This document shows positions 1 through 6,844 of a DNA stretch of 9,034 nucleotides, piece by piece. The position numbers and the translations under genes are program-made. This stretch comes from Desulfobacteria bacterium. GTDB lineage: Bacteria; Desulfobacterota; Desulfobacteria; Desulfobacterales; C00003060. The notes under the pieces were generated by a model that saw only the letters and a program-made list of their open reading frames with translations, did no database searches and was not told where the DNA came from. The stretch lies in contig JAQYWL010000395.1 of the NCBI GenBank assembly GCA_030145035.1, forward strand, positions 1 through 9,034. The letters are read 5' to 3'. Positions within the stretch are counted from its first letter, which is position 1. Each line of letters begins with the position of its first letter.

Positions 1-1942
1 ATCTCACATATTTCAGGTCCCGCTTGTGCAAAAACGGCTCTATGAGGTTCAGCATTGTTGTCCATTCGGAAAAGAGTACGATCTTACGGTCCTCCTCCGA
101 GGCCAAGTGGTCGAGAAGGGTGTCGATCTCCTCAAGTTTGCTGGAATAGCCAGGGGGTTCTTTGTCAACCAAAAAGGTGCTGTTTGCAGCCATCCTGCAA
201 AAAAGCAGGGCCTTTTGTAAACGCAGAAGGTCCATTTCGGAAATGTATTTCTTGCAGATGATTCTCCGGACGATTTTCTTGTGAGAGTTGTGTATGTTAA
301 TCTGTTCTTCTGTGGGTGGTATCCTTCGTACTTCCGTTGTTCTGGGTGGTAGTTGTTTCATTACCTTCTTTCTTGTTCGACGAAGAAGCACGGGCTTGAG
401 TTTCTTTCTTAGCTCATCAAGGTTCTTATACCCAAGGAGCTTCCCTCTTTCATCAACCACCCTGTATTTGTTGAAAAACCGAAACGCTGGCCCCAGTCGC
501 CTGTCATCAATAAACTCTATGATCGAATAGAGATCATCGAGGCGATTTTCAAGCGGGGTACCGGAAAGCACCAGAGCAAAAGGAGAGTTGAGGGATTTTG
601 TTGTTTGACTTGTCTTGGTTGCCCAATTCTTGATCCGCTGGCCCTCGTCAAGCATGATAAGATCCCATTTCACTCTTTCGATGGTGTTTATGTCCCTGAG
701 AACTTGTTCGTAGTTGCAGACCGTAAAGAAACATGAATTATCGTATTGAGCGGATCTTTCTACCGCGCTCCCGAGGACGAGCTGGCAGGTGCGGTTTGAA
801 AAACGCTTTATCTCCAGACGCCACTGGGATTTCAGGGATGCCGGGCAGATGACAAGCACCTTTGAAATTCCTGCTTCCAGGGAGAGGAGTTCGGCAACCC
901 CTATTCCCTGGATCGTTTTGCCCAGTCCCATGTCGTCTGCGAGGACAGCCCTTCCGGCCCCTACGGCAAATGCAATCCCATCAAGCTGATACGGCAGCAA
1001 TTCGCCATTCAGGAGCCTGGTCCGGAGGGGATGGTTTTCTGGGTCTTTGCGTATCTCATCGACTTTCTTGCTTATTCGCTCAAGGTAAAGAACCTGGTCC
1101 ATGTATTCTTCGGCATCCGGATAGATCGTAACTTCATGCCCGAGATTCTCTATTTTCCTGACTCTTGCCAAAAGGTCCCTGACGTCTTCGATCGGCACGT
1201 TCATTAGGGGGCGGACGAGCCTCATTGCCTGCGCGTCAAGTTGGTCGGGGATCAGGAGACGCAATTCGAGTTCTTTGCCATATTGAATATGAACACATAT
1301 GTTCTTGACCTCATAAGACGTATTCCTGACACCCTTATTGAATCGTTTTCCGACCTTTTCAAGGGCGTGCAAAATGTGTTTGCAGGTGCCCAGGGTATTT
1401 TTCCGGAAGTCGGGGCAGGAACAGTATGAATCGCCTCTCTCCCAACCCCGCAGTGCAACGCGATACGTTTTCCCGGAAGAACAACTGGTAATCATGTAAT
1501 CCGTCCACAGCTCGCTGCTGTGTACGGACTTCAATCTCATCTTCTCGGTTCTTGCCCTTTCGATTCTGTCTGCAATTGCCTGTTCTATAAGCTCATGGTC
1601 GCTGAGGCTCTCTACCGGTGTCCTTTCAGGAGGCGGGGCTGAAAGGCCCAGAGTCAATTTCTCCTCAAGTATCAGAGAGAGAGCGGCCCCCACGTGTTCA
1701 CATGCCGTGGTGCATGCAGTGCAGTTCAGATTCAGGCGCTGGTTTTTTTCAGGATCTAAAGCGATAGTGACAACTGCCTCGCCCAGGTTGAGCGTGAAAA
1801 CCTTGTTTCCCAAAGTCACCTGTTCGTTTATGTCGATGTCGTACTTACCGCCTTTGCTGATTAAGCTTTTTCCCTCAGGTCCCAATAGTTTGCATGCCTG
1901 CATGTAACCAAGGTGTGAGAGCTTGTCCCTTAGATTTATCAT
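1..1942 (-). CDS. SNF2-family DEAD/DEAH-type helicase with SWIM zinc-finger domain (3' end outside window)
   Basis: The frame stays open for 647 codons from an ATG at 1942-1940 to the left edge, so the C-terminus is missing. Residues 1-200 carry two Cys/His clusters: C74-x2-C77-x3-C81-x-H83 and a canonical SWIM motif C174-x-C176-x10-C187-x-H189. The ATPase core follows at about 310-530: Walker A DMGLGKT (337-343), motif II DEGQ (432-435, a common SNF2 variant of DEAH), and motif III SGTPLENR (460-467). The second RecA-like lobe starts near 600 with KIVLFSEW (620-627). SNF2 ATPases translocate on double-stranded DNA and remodel protein-DNA complexes; SWIM domains bind zinc and are thought to contact DNA or protein. 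The start is supported by GGAG eight bases upstream and a promoter at 1998-2026. The cellular role of bacterial SWIM-SNF2 proteins is poorly known. No neighbour suggests a partner, and the missing end should hold helicase motifs V and VI. Confidence 0.93.
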   Translation of the reverse strand, partial: MINLRDKLSHLGYMQACKLLGPEGKSLISKGGKYDIDINEQVTLGNKVFTLNLGEAVVTIALDPEKNQRLNLNCTACTTACEHVGAALSLILEEKLTLGLSAPPPERTPVESLSDHELIEQAIADRIERARTEKMRLKSVHSSELWTDYMITSCSSGKTYRVALRGWERGDSYCSCPDFRKNTLGTCKHILHALEKVGKRFNKGVRNTSYEVKNICVHIQYGKELELRLLIPDQLDAQAMRLVRPLMNVPIEDVRDLLARVRKIENLGHEVTIYPDAEEYMDQVLYLERISKKVDEIRKDPENHPLRTRLLNGELLPYQLDGIAFAVGAGRAVLADDMGLGKTIQGIGVAELLSLEAGISKVLVICPASLKSQWRLEIKRFSNRTCQLVLGSAVERSAQYDNSCFFTVCNYEQVLRDINTIERVKWDLIMLDEGQRIKNWATKTSQTTKSLNSPFALVLSGTPLENRLDDLYSIIEFIDDRRLGPAFRFFNKYRVVDERGKLLGYKNLDELRKKLKPVLLRRTRKKVMKQLPPRTTEVRRIPPTEEQINIHNSHKKIVRRIICKKYISEMDLLRLQKALLFCRMAANSTFLVDKEPPGYSSKLEEIDTLLDHLASEEDRKIVLFSEWTTMLNLIEPFLHKRDLKYVR

Positions 1943-1997
1943 TGTCGTCTCTCCATTTTTATTTTCAAACCTTCTGGTTCAGGTTTGTGCAGGTCAG

Positions 1998-2026
1998 GAT
2001 ATAGGAAAATGAGGCTCGTGTGTCAA
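1998..2026 (-). promoter_or_regulatory. Predicted sigma70 promoter of the SNF2 gene
   Basis: On the minus strand TTGACA (2026-2021, perfect -35) is followed by a 17-base spacer and TATATC (2003-1998, four of six bases of the -10 consensus). Transcription would begin near 1990 and leave a leader of about 50 bases before the ATG at 1942. The leader ends in GGAG (1954-1951), eight bases from the start codon. Spacing and direction fit the helicase gene alone. Confidence 0.65.
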
Positions 2027-2144
2027 GTAGGGAGGTGTCGCAACAGAGGTGTGCATGCTTAATTCTTGTAGGTTAACCAGTTAAAAAGGCTATGAAACTT
2101 GACTGTACAGGAATTTCTTTTTCTGAGCGGCGTAGCCGCGTTAC

Positions 2145-2167
2145 ATAAAATCGCGAAGCGATTTTAT
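2145..2167 (-). terminator. Hairpin at the end of the crotonase remnant, probable bidirectional terminator
   Basis: A perfect 10-bp inverted repeat (ATAAAATCGC / GCGATTTTAT) closes a 3-base loop. It overlaps the stop codon of the crotonase fragment (TAA at 2166-2164). The AT-rich outer part gives a short T tract after the GC core on both strands, so it could end transcription in either direction. A second small hairpin, GCGGC-GTA-GCCGC at 2127-2139, lies 5 bases away. The pair may also be a dispersed REP-like hairpin family. Confidence 0.5.
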
Positions 2168-2379
2168 ACCAGCTTTCCCGTAAACTTTGGTGGCCGCTTT
2201 TCCAGAAAGGCCGTGGTTCCCTCCTTTTGATCAGGGCTGGCAAAACAGATGGAGAAGGCATCGGCTTCGAGGGCACAGCCGGTCTTTAGGTCCACGTCTA
2301 GACCGTTGTCGATGACATGCTTGACAGCTCTGAGGGCAACCCGGCCTTTTTCCGCGATCGTTCTTGCGATCTTCAAAGT
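2164..2379 (-). pseudogene. C-terminal remnant of a crotonase-family (enoyl-CoA hydratase) gene
   Basis: About 71 codons ending in TAA (2166-2164) encode the typical tail of an enoyl-CoA hydratase/isomerase. Recognisable blocks are ARTIAEKG, GLDVDLKTG, ALEADAF, the conserved segment FASPDQKEGTTAFLEKR, and a final PPKFTGK. Intact crotonases have about 260 residues, with the catalytic Glu and the oxyanion-hole region in the first two thirds; all of that is absent. Similarity stops at about 2378-2380, directly where the 14-bp tandem repeat of the RAYT element starts at 2381. I therefore read it as a gene cut by insertion or by recombination at the repeat. The other part is not present on the far side of the element (from 3529). 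The only in-frame starts are weak TTG codons, so it is probably not translated. In life the enzyme would hydrate trans-2-enoyl-CoA in beta-oxidation or related CoA pathways. Confidence 0.8.
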
Positions 2380-2380
2380 G

Positions 2381-2408
2381 GAAGAATGGGGACGGAAGAA
2401 TGGGGACG
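2381..2408. repeat. 14-bp tandem duplication at the left end of the RAYT element
   Basis: The unit GAAGAATGGGGACG occurs twice without a gap or mismatch (2381-2394 and 2395-2408). It is the outer part of the left terminal repeat and abuts the truncated crotonase gene. Confidence 0.9.
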
Positions 2409-2423
2409 GTCATGAAATTATAA
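2402..2423. repeat. Left terminal inverted repeat of the RAYT element
   Basis: The sequence begins GGGGACGGTCATGAAA and pairs with 3472-3493 on the other side of the transposase gene, with about two mismatches in the AT-rich inner end. It overlaps the last codons of the transposase gene, which stops at 2418. Confidence 0.8.
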
Positions 2424-3434
2424 GATTCCTTCCTTGACAAGCCTAAAATTGTTATCCAAGGATAGCTTTTCGCCCCGTTGCACCGCCTTGCTGGCAGCTG
2501 GCTGCGTTATACCTAGCTTTTTGGCAACCGTTGTGCCACTGATTCCAAGTTCTTTGACCGCCCAGTAACACAGAAGGCCTCGGGCTCTGACGCGCCGAGG
2601 CTGTTTGCCCGGTGCCATCAGGTCCCTCGGTTCAATGTCGCACAATTCTGCGACCCGACGAATGAGCTTGTCCAAATCATACCCCTGGGCCTTGAGCCGG
2701 TACCGCCGTTCCATCTTTTCATCTTCTGCTTCAAGCACCCATTGCACAAAATCGCTATCTCCCAGTATCCGTTCATCACCCTTAAGATGAATCCTTCCTT
2801 TGCGCAAAGACTTGAGTGCACTCCAGCCTCCAAAACTTCTTACAAGCCCACCGCCTGTCAACTCAGGTCTTTTACCCTGCGCAACTCCTTTTTCAACAAA
2901 GCTTCGGTAATGTTTCCGGGCTGAAGAAACCCTGGTTCCGAAAAGGGACAAAACCTTATTGATGTCTTGCCAATCATTTTTCCTCTTACCCATTAAGATG
3001 CTGTGCCCGCAGTATGAGTAACTGTCCAGCCCTTTTAGAGTCTTTACGATCTTCGCCCGCAGTGGATTCAGATGGATATAGCGCACCAGCTCCAGCAGGT
3101 ACGGATCTTCTTGGCACAAAATCGATTTGTAACGGTTCTGGAAAAGATGACCGTGGCGCTTATGTCTTCGATTGAAGGTGACAACATAGCCGGTCAGCAG
3201 CCGCTTCATGACTGTTGCAATAGAAACCTTTCCCCTTCTTAGCAGCAAGTGAACATGATTGGGAATCAGCGCCCAGGCGAAACACGGCGTTGAAGTTTCA
3301 ATTAGGATTTTGCCAAGCCGGTCAACGAAATTGTCACGGTCCGTATCATCCTGGAAAATCCTTCTTCGCTCAATTCCTCGGCAAATAATGTGATGCAGAG
3401 CACCGGGGGCATCTATGCGCGCTTTTCGTGGCAT
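2418..3434 (-). CDS. REP-associated tyrosine transposase (Y1_Tnp / IS200-like) with C-terminal HTH
   Basis: This 338-residue protein has the single-strand DNA transposase fold of the HUH superfamily. Its metal-binding motif is PNHVHLLL (H60 and H62) and the likely nucleophile is Y119 in RYIHLNPLRA. The flanking conserved elements ARIDAPGALHHI near the N-terminus and GHLFQNRYKS (95-104) are typical of the RAYT branch. The region after residue 180 is an extension absent from compact IS200 TnpA (about 150 residues). It ends in a helix-turn-helix of DnaA/Chr type (about 285-320, GISGTTVAKKLGITQPAASK). RAYTs cut and join single-stranded REP hairpins. The start at 3434 keeps the conserved N-terminal motif; no good Shine-Dalgarno is seen, so expression may be low. 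The frame is intact and both HUH histidines and the tyrosine are present, so it may be active. Confidence 0.93.
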   Translation of the reverse strand: MPRKARIDAPGALHHIICRGIERRRIFQDDTDRDNFVDRLGKILIETSTPCFAWALIPNHVHLLLRRGKVSIATVMKRLLTGYVVTFNRRHKRHGHLFQNRYKSILCQEDPYLLELVRYIHLNPLRAKIVKTLKGLDSYSYCGHSILMGKRKNDWQDINKVLSLFGTRVSSARKHYRSFVEKGVAQGKRPELTGGGLVRSFGGWSALKSLRKGRIHLKGDERILGDSDFVQWVLEAEDEKMERRYRLKAQGYDLDKLIRRVAELCDIEPRDLMAPGKQPRRVRARGLLCYWAVKELGISGTTVAKKLGITQPAASKAVQRGEKLSLDNNFRLVKEGIL

Positions 3435-3471
3435 GAGGAATCACATAACACATCCGGCCCCAAAAGGAAAG

Positions 3472-3493
3472 TTATATTTTCATGACCGTCCCC
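3472..3493. repeat. Right terminal inverted repeat of the RAYT element
   Basis: The segment TTTTCATGACCGTCCCC and the bases before it are the complement of the left repeat at 2402-2423. It lies 38 bases upstream of the transposase start codon. Confidence 0.8.
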
Positions 3494-3528
3494 CTTGGCT
3501 TCTTCTGACCGTCCCCCTTGGCTTCTTC
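3483..3528. repeat. Perfect 23-bp tandem duplication at the right end of the RAYT element
   Basis: Two identical 23-bp units (3483-3505 and 3506-3528) each begin TGACCGTCCCCC and end GGCTTCTTC. The first unit overlaps the right inverted repeat. GACCGTCCCC followed by a CTTC end mirrors the left-hand unit, which suggests the repeat is the recognition unit of this RAYT. Confidence 0.92.
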
Positions 3529-3563
3529 ACTGGATCATGATGTGATGCAGGACACGGGGTGCC
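3527..3563 (-). pseudogene. Possible remnant of a second RAYT N-terminus
   Basis: Reading the minus strand gives APRVLHHIMIQ followed by a stop (TGA at 3529-3527). This aligns with APGALHHIICR at residues 9-19 of the intact transposase, and the DNA match over about 26 bases is high (CTGCATCACAT is shared exactly). In RAYTs this is the strongly conserved N-terminal motif. It lies directly outside the right tandem repeat, so it may be a leftover of an older copy. It is short, so chance cannot be excluded. Confidence 0.35.
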
Positions 3564-3752
3564 TGCCCGCCATTGCCAAATATGCTAGCATTTGATCTGC
3601 CCGGTGTACCTGGCATTGGCAGGCGGGTGCCGGCACATAAGCTCAATGCTGTCTCAGGCGTTGGCAGGCGGGTCGCGAGGCTCAGGCCTGCCCGCCATTG
3701 CCATGGCTGTGTGCGATTTCGGGCCGATGACAAGCAGGCGATGGCAGGCGGG
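3561..3752. repeat. Cluster of five GC-rich REP-like repeats in mixed orientation
   Basis: Two identical copies of GCCTGCCCGCCATTGCC (3561-3577 and 3686-3702) alternate with three plus-strand copies of the related form GGC-N-N-TGGCAGGCGGG (3612-3627, 3657-3672, 3737-3752). The complement of the first form, GGCAATGGCGGGCAGGC, shares the GGCA-x-TGGC core with the second. Opposite orientation lets neighbouring copies pair into stems. No believable coding frame crosses the block; the apparent open frames simply reflect the repeated GC-rich units. It is likely a REP/BIME-type intergenic array. Confidence 0.7.
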
Positions 3753-4081
3753 CGTAAAGGCGGGCTTGTCTTGGAATGGGATCTATTTCGCATTTACGCT
3801 TTCCCTTGTCAACGTCAACTTAATTTTTTACCAGCGTTCCCATTTGCCACAGCCATACCATCTACTATACAACTTCTGATTTCTTGCCAAAGGTGCGCCA
3901 AAGGGCTATACGAGAGATGAGGGAGGGCATCCTCGTAGCCGACTTTCAAGATAAGTATGAGGAAGCTTGTGGCTGTATGTTACTGTTGTAAAAATAGGAG
4001 TGTCCACGAAGACTTTATTTGAATAGGGTGGCTGTTTGGGATAAGGGACTAGCTTCTGTAAGATTTTATGTCTAAGTCAAA
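3753..4081. other. Gene-free stretch upstream of mrcB
   Basis: No convincing gene is found here. GCGTAAA at 3752-3758 and TTTACGC at 3793-3799 form a small inverted repeat next to the GC-rich repeats. A plus-strand frame ending at TAA near 3993 encodes a protein-like segment (REMREGILVADFQDKYEEAC) but lacks a start and homology that I recognise; it could be a decayed gene end. The mrcB promoter must lie here, but I find no good -35/-10 pair. Confidence 0.4.
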
Positions 4082-6409
4082 ATGATGGAAAAAAGCCATT
4101 CAAGAAGTGTTATTTTGAAGCGGTTGATAGGGGTGGCCGGCATAGCCCTTGTCCTTATAGGCGTGAGTTTGCTGCTCTATTGCTGGCATCTTTCGTCCCA
4201 GATCGAAAAGCGATTTTCGGGTCGGCGATGGAGTATCCCCTCGAGGGTTTTCTCTGACACCACAATACTTTATCCCGGACAGAACATAGACCGCGCGTTT
4301 TTTCATGACAAACTGAACCGCCTCGGCTACTGGGGGGTCCCCAATGAGCCAAAGCGCAAGGGCGAGATGCGCACCTCGGCATCTTTAGTGGAACTGTTTT
4401 TGCGTGACCTTGAGGTGCCTTCTCGAAGTAGGGAGGGGTTTCCTGTGCAGGTCAGGTTCCAGGAAAACCGTATAGAATCGATCGTACATCTAAATACGGG
4501 AGAGCCGATACCGATTCTGGAGATGGAGCCCGAGGAGGTGGCGCTGTTTTTTGGCTCAGAGCGGGAACGACGACAGCTCATTTCCATTGATCAGGTGCCT
4601 CAGGACGTCATATACGCTGTATTGGCCGCAGAGGATAAGCGCTTTTACGAACACCAGGGCCTGGACCCGTGGGGAATACTCAGGGCCCTTTACATCAACC
4701 TGCATCAAGCCGCGATACGCCAAGGCGGATCCACCATCACCCAGCAATTGGCGAAAAACTATTTCTTGAGCCCAGATAGAACACTATCCCGCAAACTCAA
4801 AGAACTTTTCATGTCCATCACCATGGAGTTCATGTACGAAAAGAACGAAATACTGGAACTTTATCTGAACGAAATCTATCTAGGTCAGAAGGGACCAGCT
4901 GCCATCAACGGTCTCGGCGAAGCATCCTATTTCTACTTCGGTAAACCTGTGAGCGAGCTTTCTTTGATCGAGGGCGCTACCATAGCCGGCTTGATTAAGG
5001 GCCCCAATTATTATTCTCCTTATGTTGACAAGAAGCGCTGCCAAGATCGGAGAAACATGGTGCTAAATACCATGTACAAAGATGGGTGGATTTCCGGTGA
5101 AGAACTCCAGACAGCTTTGCTTGCACCGGTAAATGCAATAGGTTTTAAGGATTACGGCAAAAAGGCCCCCTATTTCACAGACTACCTCTCCAAGCAGCTT
5201 ACAACGCTTTACTCGCCCGAATCTTTGTCCAGTCTCGGACTTTCCATATACACCACATTGGACACTCAGGTTCAAATGGCAGCCGAGAGGGCGCTCAGAA
5301 CGGGTTTAGAACGTTTGGAAAAATCGGATCCCTCCCTAAATCGCTCAGACCATGAGAAGAAACTACAAGGCGCTATCATCGTAATGCAACCCAAGACAGG
5401 CTATGTGTTGGCCATGGTGGGGGGGCGCAATTACAGCGTGAGCCAGTTTAATCGAATTACCCAGGCCCGACGGCAACCAGGAAGCGCATTCAAGCCTTTC
5501 GCGTACCTTGGTGCATTGGATGAATTCACTCCGGCTTCCATATTGTCTAATGAACCCAGATCCTATGAGGTAAATGGAGAGCTATGGCAACCGCAAAACT
5601 ATGCGCCCATTGCGGAAGATCGGGTAAGTCTGAGAGATGCCTTAGCAAAATCGATCAACCTGGCAACGGTTGATCTGGCTATGCAGATTGGTCTAGATCG
5701 TATACTCAGCACAACAACCTCATTTCGCTTTTCAACGCCTTTCGAGCCTTACCCATCTCTTTCATTGGGCGCCTTTGAGGTGATACCTCTGGAATTGGCC
5801 ATTGCTTACAGTCCCTTTGCCGCTAGTGGCGTGCTACCATATCCGTTGTCCTTGAAAGAGGTCTTGGACGAAAATGGAAAAATTCTGGAACGAAGGCATA
5901 TGACTATTGAACGTGTGATTTCCCCTGAGAAAGCCTTTATCATGAGTTCTATGCTGCGTAGCGTGGTAGACGAAGGAACTGCCCGGTCGCTGAAAGGAAT
6001 GGGCATTGCTTTTCCGGTAGCGGGTAAGACCGGCACAACCAATAATTTTAGAGACGGGTGGTTTGTGGGATATACCCCGGATATCTTGGCACTGGTATGG
6101 GTAGGCTTTGATGACGGGGATTCCATTCACCTGACGGGCTCGGCCTCCGCCTTGCCCATTTGGGCCGATCTCATTGATGCTATACCCCATTATGTGTCAG
6201 GTGACTGGTTTAAAATGCCACCAGGCGTGGTAAAACGCATTATTTGCTCTGAGAGCGGACAACTGGCCGTTAAAAATGGCTGTCCAAAACCATTAGAGGA
6301 GGTTTTTTTAGCTAACAATGTCCCTAAAAGTCATTGCTCACTTCATCGGCGCGTGGATCGATTCAAACGGATTATCAAGCGGGTTAAAGATCTCTTCAAA
6401 GACTCTTAA
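4082..6409 (+). CDS. mrcB: Bifunctional penicillin-binding protein, PBP1B type (glycosyltransferase / transpeptidase)
   Basis: This 775-residue class A PBP polymerises lipid II into glycan strands and cross-links the stem peptides in the periplasm. A short cytoplasmic tail and one membrane anchor (about 11-33) precede a UB2H-like region (about 50-150, starting IPSRVFSDTTILYPGQ), the mark of PBP1B and the docking site of its lipoprotein activator. The GT51 domain shows EDKRFYEHQG (E184), GGSTITQQLAKN (216-227), RKLKE, and NEIYLGQ (second catalytic Glu, E264). The transpeptidase shows PGSAFKPF (S468, K471), SIN (524-526) and KTGTT (649-653). All catalytic residues are present and the length is normal. 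ATG ATG at 4082 is the natural start, though no clear Shine-Dalgarno precedes it. The 3' end overlaps the next lipoprotein gene by 92 bases, so the two are almost certainly co-transcribed. Confidence 0.96.
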   Translation: MMEKSHSRSVILKRLIGVAGIALVLIGVSLLLYCWHLSSQIEKRFSGRRWSIPSRVFSDTTILYPGQNIDRAFFHDKLNRLGYWGVPNEPKRKGEMRTSASLVELFLRDLEVPSRSREGFPVQVRFQENRIESIVHLNTGEPIPILEMEPEEVALFFGSERERRQLISIDQVPQDVIYAVLAAEDKRFYEHQGLDPWGILRALYINLHQAAIRQGGSTITQQLAKNYFLSPDRTLSRKLKELFMSITMEFMYEKNEILELYLNEIYLGQKGPAAINGLGEASYFYFGKPVSELSLIEGATIAGLIKGPNYYSPYVDKKRCQDRRNMVLNTMYKDGWISGEELQTALLAPVNAIGFKDYGKKAPYFTDYLSKQLTTLYSPESLSSLGLSIYTTLDTQVQMAAERALRTGLERLEKSDPSLNRSDHEKKLQGAIIVMQPKTGYVLAMVGGRNYSVSQFNRITQARRQPGSAFKPFAYLGALDEFTPASILSNEPRSYEVNGELWQPQNYAPIAEDRVSLRDALAKSINLATVDLAMQIGLDRILSTTTSFRFSTPFEPYPSLSLGAFEVIPLELAIAYSPFAASGVLPYPLSLKEVLDENGKILERRHMTIERVISPEKAFIMSSMLRSVVDEGTARSLKGMGIAFPVAGKTGTTNNFRDGWFVGYTPDILALVWVGFDDGDSIHLTGSASALPIWADLIDAIPHYVSGDWFKMPPGVVKRIICSESGQLAVKNGCPKPLEEVFLANNVPKSHCSLHRRVDRFKRIIKRVKDLFKDS

Positions 6410-6773
6410 ATTGTTACTATTGCTTTCCGTGGGTGGACTGGTCCTAGCCGTCTCAGGCTGTGCCACGATCCTCTCAGCTCCTGAAGAGCATAGTCCCCGT
6501 GCCCTGGCTTCTTTGCAATTGACAGAGCAAGGAAGAATACTTCTGGAGAGTGGTGATCCCGACAATGCCATAAGCATATTTGAGCGGGCCATCAACATCA
6601 ATCCAACCAACGGCCAAAACTACTATTACCTGTCAGAGGCATGGCTTTTGAAAGGAAACACTATTCAGGCAAAGGAATTCAATCGGCTGGCGGAGATCCA
6701 TCTAGAAGACGATCGCGGTTGGATGCGGCGAGTATTTCAACAAAGGGAACGGATCGAAGAACGGAGCGGATAG
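6318..6773 (+). CDS. TPR lipoprotein, probable LpoP-like activator of the upstream PBP1B
   Basis: The 151-residue product has a hydrophobic signal segment (about 32-47) ending in the lipobox VSGC with acylation site C48. A mature domain of about 100 residues follows, with two TPR-like repeats (LTEQGRILLESGDPDNAISIFERA and NGQNYYYLSEAWLLKGNTIQAKEF regions, about 68-122). The gene begins inside mrcB and overlaps it by 92 bases. In Pseudomonas aeruginosa the TPR lipoprotein LpoP is encoded next to ponB (PBP1b) and activates it. Size, architecture and position here match, so an equivalent role is a reasonable inference, not a demonstrated one. The start leaves an unusually long 30-residue n-region; GAGGAGG (6296-6302) sits 15 bases upstream, rather far. 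No better in-frame start precedes the signal core. A general TPR lipoprotein without PBP contact remains possible. Confidence 0.85.
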   Translation: MSLKVIAHFIGAWIDSNGLSSGLKISSKTLKLLLLLSVGGLVLAVSGCATILSAPEEHSPRALASLQLTEQGRILLESGDPDNAISIFERAININPTNGQNYYYLSEAWLLKGNTIQAKEFNRLAEIHLEDDRGWMRRVFQQRERIEERSG

Positions 6774-6844
6774 TTCCCTTATTGAGCATCGAGCCCTGTT
6801 ACTTGCAATTGGATTGTTTGCATTTCATGTCTTAACCAACCACT

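Larger units (their letters stand above)
2381..3528. mobile_element. RAYT/REP-type element: transposase gene with inverted and tandem end repeats
   Basis: The unit consists of a Y1-type transposase gene (2418-3434) bracketed by an imperfect 22-bp inverted repeat: GGGGACGGTCATGAAA plus six bases at 2402-2423, and its complement at 3472-3493 with about two differences. Outside these, each end is tandemly duplicated: a 14-bp unit twice at 2381-2408 on the left and a 23-bp unit twice at 3483-3528 on the right. RAYTs are single-copy, domesticated relatives of IS200/IS605 transposases that act on REP palindromes. The left boundary coincides with the break in the crotonase gene. The outer limits are inferred from the repeats; no target-site duplication is evident. 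Confidence 0.7.

Noticed and set aside
288..1458. Several short open frames on both strands inside the SNF2 gene
   Set aside because: They are shadows of the continuous 647-codon helicase frame.
3573..3920. Plus-strand open frame of 115 codons across the repeat cluster
   Set aside because: It is made of GC-rich repeat units and low-complexity translation; two other frames are open over the same bases and no recognisable domain appears.
3824..3992. Plus-strand frame ending in a protein-like segment near 3990
   Set aside because: It lacks a start codon in a suitable place and any recognised family; kept only as a remark on the gene-free region.
5806..6190. Minus-strand open frames of 106 and 118 codons inside mrcB
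   Set aside because: They lie opposite the well-conserved transpeptidase domain and have no protein-like features of their own.
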